A stretch of 10,966 nt of DNA from an uncultured Clostridia bacterium (lineage in GTDB: Bacteria; Bacillota; Clostridia; Christensenellales; Borkfalkiaceae). This document shows, piece after piece, positions 5,474 to 10,966 of the stretch; position 1 is the first letter of the stretch, and the number at the start of each line of letters is the position of its first letter. The DNA is taken from assembly GCA_947587775.1 (NCBI GenBank), contig CANPYD010000023.1, positions 1 through 10,966 on the forward strand. The letters are read 5' to 3'. The translations under genes were made by a program, and so were the position numbers. Below the pieces are notes generated by a model. The model did not search any database. It was not told the origin of the DNA and saw only the letters and a program-made list of their open reading frames with translations.

Positions 5474-6493
5474 ATGCTGAAAGTCATTGTGGACGCCATG
5501 GGCGGGGATCACGCCCCGTCCGAGATCGTGAAAGGCGCGCTTCTTGCGCTCGAAAAGAGAAAGGATATTATGCTCGTATTCACGGGGGATGAAGCCCTCG
5601 TCGCGCACGAGCTCGACAAATACAGTTTCGACGACAGCCGTGTGGAAGTCGTCCCGTGCACCGAAGTCATCACGAACGACGACAGCCCCACGCTCGCCGT
5701 ACGGCAAAAGCGGGACAGTTCCCTCGTCGTCGGGCTCAGACGGCTGAAAGAGGACGATACCGTCGCGGGGTTCCTCTCGGCGGGCAGCACCGGCGCCGTG
5801 CTCACGGGGGGGATCATGCACATCGGCAGGATCAAGGGGGTCATGCGCCCCGCGCTCTGCCCCGGGATCCCCAATGTGCACGGCACGCAGACGCTTCTTT
5901 GTGACTGCGGCGCGAATGCGGAATGTAAACCCGCCTATCTTGCCCAGTTCGGCATCATGGCGACCGCTTACGCCATGGCGCGCGGCGTCAAAGACCCCAA
6001 GGTGGGACTCCTCAACAACGGCACGGAGGATCACAAGGGGGATCAACTTCACCAGGAGGCATACAAGCTCCTCAAAGAGATCCCCGACATCCATTTTGTG
6101 GGAAACGTCGAGGGGCGGGACATCATGTACGGAGACGTCGATGTCGTCGTTGCGGACGGATTCTCGGGCAATATCGCCTTAAAGTCGCTGGAGGGCTGCG
6201 GGAAGACGGTCTCCGCCGTCCTCAAAGCGGAGTTCAAAAAGAATCTTCCGAGCAAATTGAGCTATCTCTGCGCCCGCAAGCAGATCAACCGTTTGAAGGC
6301 GATGCTCGATTATGCACGTCTCGGCGGTTCGTCGTTTTTGGGACTCAAAAAGCTCGTCGTCAAGTGTCACGGCTCCTCCAAGGCGGACAGCATCACCCCC
6401 GCCGTTCTGCAGGTGGTGGAAGCCTATGAGGGGGATCTCATCGGCAGGATCACCGAGATGCTGACGCACGTCGGACTTACGGAGGAAGCGTGA
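5474..6493 (+). CDS. plsX: phosphate acyltransferase PlsX
   Basis: PlsX converts acyl-ACP plus phosphate to acyl-phosphate, which PlsY uses to acylate glycerol-3-phosphate in the first step of phospholipid synthesis. It is a soluble enzyme acting at the membrane face. The 339 residues match family length. The N terminus VIVDAMGGDHAP (residues 4-15) is diagnostic, followed by typical blocks FLSAGSTGAVLTGG, LCDCGANAECKP, GLLNNGTEDHKGD and VVVADGFSGNIALKSLEG. AAGGAG (5460-5465) lies 8 nt before the ATG. It is first in an operon and overlaps rnc by 4 nt (GTGA), which suggests translational coupling. The acpP gene often found between plsX and rnc in Bacillota is missing here. Confidence 0.97.
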   Translation: MLKVIVDAMGGDHAPSEIVKGALLALEKRKDIMLVFTGDEALVAHELDKYSFDDSRVEVVPCTEVITNDDSPTLAVRQKRDSSLVVGLRRLKEDDTVAGFLSAGSTGAVLTGGIMHIGRIKGVMRPALCPGIPNVHGTQTLLCDCGANAECKPAYLAQFGIMATAYAMARGVKDPKVGLLNNGTEDHKGDQLHQEAYKLLKEIPDIHFVGNVEGRDIMYGDVDVVVADGFSGNIALKSLEGCGKTVSAVLKAEFKKNLPSKLSYLCARKQINRLKAMLDYARLGGSSFLGLKKLVVKCHGSSKADSITPAVLQVVEAYEGDLIGRITEMLTHVGLTEEA

Positions 6494-7164
6494 AAAACGG
6501 GCAGGACTGGTCGGAGGAGACCTATATCGAGGCGGAGCGGGCGATCGGCTATACTTTCCGCGACAAAGAGCTGTTAAAGACGTGCTTCACCCATTCCACC
6601 TATCGCAACAACGTCGCCCACGGGGGCGAGGACAACGAGCGGCTGGAATTTTTGGGGGATGCCGTCTTGCAATTCATCGTCTCGGACGGGCTCTACCGCT
6701 CCACCCGCGCGGAGGAGGGAAAACTGACCGATCTCAGAAAGGGGTACGTCTCCAAAGAGGCTTTGACGCCCGTTGCCGAGAAACTCCGCCTGATGGACTT
6801 TCTGAGGCACTCCAACCAGGAGAGCGATCTCGGCGGCAAGGACGGAAAACTTCGTTCGAGCCTCTTCGAGGCGGTCGTCGCGGGCATCTATTTGGACGGG
6901 GGGATCTCCGCCGCCCGTGACTTTCTCGACAGGAATCTTTCCTATACGAGTTCCGCAAACCCCATCACGGAATTGCAGGAATACACGCAGGAGCGGGTCA
7001 AGGAGACCCCCGTGTACCGTCTCAGGCAGACGGAGAACGGTTTTTTTGCCGAGGCCGAAGCGCTCGGACTGCGTGCGGAGGGTGAGGGCAGGAGCAAACA
7101 GGCGGCGAAAGAGGAAGCCGCCGCGAGTCTACTTCAAAAACTCAAAGAGAGGAAAAAACATTGA
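6490..7164 (+). CDS. rnc: ribonuclease III, with an unusual Ser at a metal-ligand position
   Basis: A double-strand-specific endoribonuclease that processes rRNA precursors and structured mRNAs. The 224 residues give an N-terminal RNase III domain (about 1-150) and a C-terminal dsRNA-binding domain (about 153-222, LQEYTQ then EGEGRSKQAAKEEAA). The signature NERLEFLGD is intact, with E50, E53 and D57 matching E. coli E38, E41 and D45. The second acidic pair is odd: where most homologues have [AL]D-x-x-EA, this protein reads SSLFEA. S124 (codon 6859-6861, AGC) thus replaces the conserved Asp (E. coli D114), while E127 (E117) remains. The GTG start overlaps the plsX stop and has GGAGGA (6481-6486) upstream. 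The length and domain set are normal, so this is not a decayed gene. Confidence 0.96.
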   Translation: MKNGQDWSEETYIEAERAIGYTFRDKELLKTCFTHSTYRNNVAHGGEDNERLEFLGDAVLQFIVSDGLYRSTRAEEGKLTDLRKGYVSKEALTPVAEKLRLMDFLRHSNQESDLGGKDGKLRSSLFEAVVAGIYLDGGISAARDFLDRNLSYTSSANPITELQEYTQERVKETPVYRLRQTENGFFAEAEALGLRAEGEGRSKQAAKEEAAASLLQKLKERKKH

Positions 7165-10100
7165 ATCTGAAGGAAATCAGGGTAGTCGGCTTCAAATCCT
7201 TTGCGGATAAGACTTCCATCAAATTCGAGGACGGAGTTACCTGTATCGTGGGACCCAACGGCTGCGGCAAATCCAACGTCGCGGACGCCGTCCGATGGGT
7301 GCTCGGCGAGCAGTCGGCCAAGGCGCTGCGCGGGACTTCCATGCAGGACGTCATTTTCAACGGCACGGAGACCCGCCGCCAGCTCAGTTACTGCGAGGTG
7401 ACGCTCGTCTTCGATAACTCCAATCACCTCTTCGATATCGAATACAGCGAGGTCGCCATGACCCGCCGTCTCTACCGCTCGGGGGAGAGCGAATATCTCC
7501 TCAATATGCAGCCCTGCCGTCTCAAAGAGATCGTCGGGCTCCTGCACGACGTCGGCATCGGCAAAGAGGGGTATTCCATCATCGGGCAGAACAGGGTCGA
7601 TCTCATCATGAACGCCAAGCCCGAGGACAGGCGCGCCGTGTTCGAAGAGGCGACGGGCGTCATGAAGTTCAAACTCCAGAAGGGGGAGATCGAGCGCAAG
7701 CTCGAGAGCGCAAAGGACAACCTCACCGTGTTCGTCCAGCGCATGGACGAGGCGGAAAAACAGCTCCGCCCCCTCGAACAGCAGGCGGAAGTCTCCCGCA
7801 AGTACCGCGGGTATTATGAGGAACTCCGCCGCGAGGAAGTCAATACATACCTTCTCCGCTACGAAAATTTCACGGAGGAGACCGGACGGCACCGCGCCCG
7901 CATCCGTGAGGCGGAAGAGGCGCTCGGCAGTGTGGAATCCCGCCTTGCCGTCCTCGACAGCGAAGAGGCAGAGGCGCGCGGGCTGATCGGGCAGACGGAC
8001 GAAGAGCTCCGCACGCTCAATGACAACCTTCGCCTCTATGAAGTCGGCATGGAGCATAAGACGGGGGAAGCGAGGGTGCTCGGCGAGCGCATCAAGGCAT
8101 ACCGCCGCGAACTCACGGCGGCTTCGGACGAGATCGCCTATTCCATCCGCCGCACCAAGGAGATCGAAGGGCTTGTCGCGGAGAGCGCCAAGCGCACGGC
8201 GGAGAGCGAGAAGCGTTCCGCCGAGATCGGACGGGAGAGCGCGGAACTCACGAGAAAACTGCAAGAGGCGGAAGCGCGCATCCTTGCCTACGAAAAGGTC
8301 TCCGTCGAAAAGCGCGCGAGCGAGCTCTCTTCCGTCGAAGATCTTGCGGATTTAAGGGCAAACGCGGGAAGTCTTGCGGCAAAGCGCGACGCCGCGCAGG
8401 ACAGGGCGGCGGAAGTGCGCGAGGCGATCGCCAAGGCCGAGGCGCGCAAAGAGGAATATTCCCGCCAGAAGGCGGAGTGCGCTTCTCTCAAAAAGGCGTG
8501 CACCGATTTCCTCGACAAGCGCAGCGAAGAGGAGAGCGAACTCGCCTCCGAGATCGCCGATCTTGCCAACAGCGAGCGTAGGATCTCGCAGGAGATCGTC
8601 GATTGCAATACGTCCATCGCAAATTATACCAACAACCTTGAGATGTACAAAAGTCTCAAGAACCAGTTCGAAGGTTACCGTGACTCGGTGCGCCGTCTGC
8701 AACTCGAAGCGCGGCGCAATCCCGAAGTGGGGAGCAGGGTCAAGGGCACGATCGCGGACATCGTCCGCACCGATAAAAGGTACGAGGTCGCCGTCGAGAC
8801 CGCGTTCGGCGCGGCGATGCAGAACATCGTCACCGCCACGCAGGACGACGCCCGCTATCTCGTCGAATATCTCAAAAAGACGGGCTGGGGTATCGTCACT
8901 TTCCTGCCCGTGGACGGCATGCGCGCCCGCGCGAACAGCCGGGAGGTGCAGATGGCGCTCCGTGAAAACGGCGCGGTGGGGCTCTGCGACGAGCTCGTGA
9001 AATACGACCGCTACTATGAGAGCGTCGTCACGAATCTTCTCGGGAATACCCTTGTCTGCGACACGATCGCGAGCGCGACGGCGATCGCCAAGCGGTATCC
9101 GCACGCCTTCCGCATCGTGACGCTCGACGGGGATACGATCGCGACCTCGGGCGCCATCACGGGCGGCTCGCGGCGGCGGGAGAGCGGACAGCTCCTCGCG
9201 GGCGAACGCAAGATCAAGGAGTGCGAAGAGGAGATCGCAAAGAAGAGAGCGACCGCCGAAAAGCTGAAAGGCGCGCTCGAATCGTGCGGCAGGGATCTCG
9301 ACGCCGCGAGGGCGAGATACGAGGCCTTCCGCGTCAAGGTACAGGAAGAGACTGCAAATTTTGCCGCAGTCTCCCAGCGCGAGATCGCCGTGGATTCCCT
9401 GATCGCCGACGCCGACAAGGATATTTCGGACTACACCGCCCTGCTTGCACAGCTCACGAAGAAGGCGGACGAGCTCCAGAGCGAGGTGCTCTCCTCGGCG
9501 GAGAGCGAGGAACTTCTGAGCAGGATCCGCAGCGAAGCGGCGCAGGAGGCCACCGAACGGGAAGCGGAGAGCGGGAAGCTCAAAGAGACGCGGGACATGC
9601 TCTCGGAAAAGCTCCACGCCCTTCAGGTCGAGAGCGCAACGCTTGCGAGCACGTCGGCGGCGGAGAGCGAAAACGTCAAGCGGCTCCTCGGGGAGAAGGA
9701 GAGCCTTCTCAAAAAAGTGGAGGAGACACGGGCGTCCGTCGCGGGCACGGAACAGCAGATCGAAGCGCTCAAACGGGACGAGGAAAAGGCGGCGCTCACC
9801 CTCGAGGAACAGCACGCCGTCGCCCTTCTCCGCGACAAGATCGCCGAGGCGGAAACGCGGAAGAAGGAAGTCTATCTCAAACAGAACACCCTCGCCGAGG
9901 AGAAACGCGGGCTTCTCACAAAGCAGATGACCCTCTCCGAGAAAAAGCATCAGAGCGAGCTCGAGATCTCCAAAGCGGAATCCAGCCTCGAAAATATGAA
10001 ACAGCGGATCGAAGAGGAGTACTCTCTCACCTACGAGACGGCGCTCCCGTACCGCGATCCCGAGTACGACCTCTCGCAGGCGGCAAACAACATCGCCAAC

Positions 10101-10757
10101 CTGAAGCGGAAGATCACTTCGCTCGGCGCCGTCAACCCGCACGCGGAGGAGGATTATGCGGCGCTCTTCGAGCGGTATTCGGACATGGTTACCCAGAAAG
10201 AGGATCTCGACAAGGGGATCGTCGATCTCACGTCCGTGCTCGAACAGCTGAAAGCGGAGATGCAGAAGCGGTTCGACGAGGGCTTCAACGAGATCAATAA
10301 GAACTTCACCCAGATCTTCAAGGAGCTCTTCGGCGGCGGCAAGGCGGAAATGCAGCTCGATTACACGGACTGTGCCGATCCGCTTGACGCGGGCGTGGAG
10401 ATCATCGCCTGCCCGCCCGGGAAAAAACTCACCAAGATCTCGCTCTTGTCGGGCGGCGAGCGCGCACTCACCGCAATCGCGATCCTGTTTGCGATCCTGA
10501 AGGCGAACCCGATGCCCTTCTGTATCCTCGACGAGATCGAAGCCGCCCTCGACGAGGCGAACGTCGACAGATTCGCAAAATATCTCAAAAAATTCTCGCA
10601 GGATACGCAGTTTATCGTCATTACGCACAGAAAGCCGACGATGAATCAGGCGGACAGCCTGTTCGGCGTCACGATGGAAGAAAAGGGCGTTTCTAAGATC
10701 GTCTCCGTCAAGCTCTCCGAGGTCGAGAGCCGACTCGGCGGCGATACGGTCATGTAA
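7161..10757 (+). CDS. smc: chromosome segregation protein SMC
   Basis: A structural-maintenance-of-chromosomes ATPase that, with ScpA and ScpB, forms the bacterial condensin organising the nucleoid. The 1198 residues are full length. The N-terminal head has LKEIRVVGFKSFADKT and Walker A GPNGCGKS (31-38). Two long Glu/Lys/Ala-rich coiled-coil arms (about 170-520 and 680-1010) flank a hinge (about 520-670), with KGTIADIV (528-535) and GDTIATSGAITGG (657-669). The C-terminal head has the signature LSGGE (1096-1100) and Walker B FCILDE, with catalytic E1125. The TTG start overlaps the rnc stop by 4 nt, with GAGAGG (7147-7152) 8 nt upstream. The start fits the conserved family N terminus. No frameshift is seen. 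ftsY does not follow within the window. Confidence 0.98.
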   Translation: MNLKEIRVVGFKSFADKTSIKFEDGVTCIVGPNGCGKSNVADAVRWVLGEQSAKALRGTSMQDVIFNGTETRRQLSYCEVTLVFDNSNHLFDIEYSEVAMTRRLYRSGESEYLLNMQPCRLKEIVGLLHDVGIGKEGYSIIGQNRVDLIMNAKPEDRRAVFEEATGVMKFKLQKGEIERKLESAKDNLTVFVQRMDEAEKQLRPLEQQAEVSRKYRGYYEELRREEVNTYLLRYENFTEETGRHRARIREAEEALGSVESRLAVLDSEEAEARGLIGQTDEELRTLNDNLRLYEVGMEHKTGEARVLGERIKAYRRELTAASDEIAYSIRRTKEIEGLVAESAKRTAESEKRSAEIGRESAELTRKLQEAEARILAYEKVSVEKRASELSSVEDLADLRANAGSLAAKRDAAQDRAAEVREAIAKAEARKEEYSRQKAECASLKKACTDFLDKRSEEESELASEIADLANSERRISQEIVDCNTSIANYTNNLEMYKSLKNQFEGYRDSVRRLQLEARRNPEVGSRVKGTIADIVRTDKRYEVAVETAFGAAMQNIVTATQDDARYLVEYLKKTGWGIVTFLPVDGMRARANSREVQMALRENGAVGLCDELVKYDRYYESVVTNLLGNTLVCDTIASATAIAKRYPHAFRIVTLDGDTIATSGAITGGSRRRESGQLLAGERKIKECEEEIAKKRATAEKLKGALESCGRDLDAARARYEAFRVKVQEETANFAAVSQREIAVDSLIADADKDISDYTALLAQLTKKADELQSEVLSSAESEELLSRIRSEAAQEATEREAESGKLKETRDMLSEKLHALQVESATLASTSAAESENVKRLLGEKESLLKKVEETRASVAGTEQQIEALKRDEEKAALTLEEQHAVALLRDKIAEAETRKKEVYLKQNTLAEEKRGLLTKQMTLSEKKHQSELEISKAESSLENMKQRIEEEYSLTYETALPYRDPEYDLSQAANNIANLKRKITSLGAVNPHAEEDYAALFERYSDMVTQKEDLDKGIVDLTSVLEQLKAEMQKRFDEGFNEINKNFTQIFKELFGGGKAEMQLDYTDCADPLDAGVEIIACPPGKKLTKISLLSGGERALTAIAILFAILKANPMPFCILDEIEAALDEANVDRFAKYLKKFSQDTQFIVITHRKPTMNQADSLFGVTMEEKGVSKIVSVKLSEVESRLGGDTVM

Positions 10758-10762
10758 CGGTT

Positions 10763-10826
10763 TCGCAAATTTCTTTATGATTTGAGCGCCCTTCGGGCGG
10801 AATACTGAGGTTAAAGAAATTTGCGA
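10763..10826. repeat. nested palindrome downstream of smc
   Basis: TCGCAAATTTCTTTA (10763-10777) is the exact reverse complement of TAAAGAAATTTGCGA (10812-10826), giving a 15-bp outer arm. Inside is a GC-rich hairpin CGCCC-TTC-GGGCG (10787-10799). It begins 6 nt after the smc stop. It lacks a T run directly after the stem, so it is not a standard terminator. It could be a two-sided transcription barrier, an mRNA 3'-end stabiliser, or a dispersed palindromic repeat. Confidence 0.65.
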
Positions 10827-10844
10827 GGGGTTAGTTCTTCTGCC

Positions 10845-10856
10845 TTGTAATTACAA
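10845..10856. promoter_or_regulatory. 12-bp perfect palindrome TTGTAATTACAA
   Basis: A fully symmetric site with TGTA/TACA half sites, a form common to dimeric repressor operators. No promoter or gene start is visible next to it before the window ends. It may be chance in a short noncoding stretch. Confidence 0.25.
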
Positions 10857-10919
10857 TTCGGCCGTCCCTGTTCTGTTTCACACGACATTAAGTCGAAGGG
10901 GTTCGGCAACTTGAGTGCG

Positions 10920-10951
10920 CTGCCGCAAAAGCGTGGTTTTGCTTCGCGCAG
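10920..10951. repeat. imperfect hairpin near the right edge
   Basis: GCAAAA (10925-10930) pairs with TTTTGC (10937-10942), and outside it CTGC (10920-10923) with GCAG (10948-10951). The remaining bases of 10827-10966 show no coding frame, tRNA or clear promoter. Confidence 0.3.
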
Positions 10952-10966
10952 TAATTCAGAATTCGC

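Noticed and set aside
9221..10300. Plus-strand frame of 359 codons inside smc in another phase
   Set aside because: It is an Arg/Gly-rich out-of-frame reading of the smc coiled coil with no start signal.
8352..10628. Very long antisense frame (758 codons) within smc
   Set aside because: It is a by-product of GC-rich codon use in the coiled-coil regions. The translation is low-complexity Arg/Leu/Glu-rich with no recognisable domain, and it lies inside an intact smc.

Overview
The window looks like a chromosomal segment of an anaerobic Bacillota, most likely Clostridia. The inference rests on strong AAGGAG/GGAGG ribosome binding sites, a NdoA-type MazF, an M18 aminopeptidase of the ApeA type, a plsX-rnc-smc cluster, a Gram-positive style lipoprotein signal, and compact TTGNNN-17-TATAAT promoters. 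Codon use is GC-rich. I cannot name a genus from sequence alone.

Layout: (1) 1-274 is AT-rich regulatory DNA. It holds a good promoter whose -35/-10 spacer contains a run of nine Gs. (2) 275-2989 (+) encodes a 904-residue surface lipoprotein. It has four tandem W-[YF]-G...GD[FY]YL modules and a long predicted parallel beta-helix, and ends at a strong terminator (3011-3044). (3) 3045-3386 has no gene. It is an island of palindromic repeats: a ~150 bp element with 11-bp terminal inverted repeats, a perfect 13-bp terminator-like hairpin, and two more hairpins. (4) A two-way terminator (3387-3412) separates this from apeA (M18 aminopeptidase, minus strand), which has its own promoter. (5) Upstream on the same strand is a solitary mazF-like toxin with its own terminator, no visible antitoxin gene, and a leader able to form two mutually exclusive structures. 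(6) Divergent from mazF is the plsX-rnc-smc operon (5474-10757). Its genes overlap by 4 nt and start with ATG, GTG and TTG. (7) 10758-10966 is noncoding and starts with a large nested palindrome.

The operon links phospholipid synthesis (PlsX), RNA processing (RNase III) and chromosome organisation (Smc). This is the usual Bacillota grouping, but without acpP between plsX and rnc and without ftsY directly after smc. The left part is accessory: a surface lipoprotein with a possibly phase-variable promoter and a 3' third of different base composition.

The observations most worth following are the poly-G tract in the lipoprotein promoter, the bistable leader of the antitoxin-less mazF, and an RNase III in which a normally conserved metal-binding Asp is Ser. 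No known multi-gene defence system, CRISPR array, tRNA, rRNA or IS transposase gene was seen.
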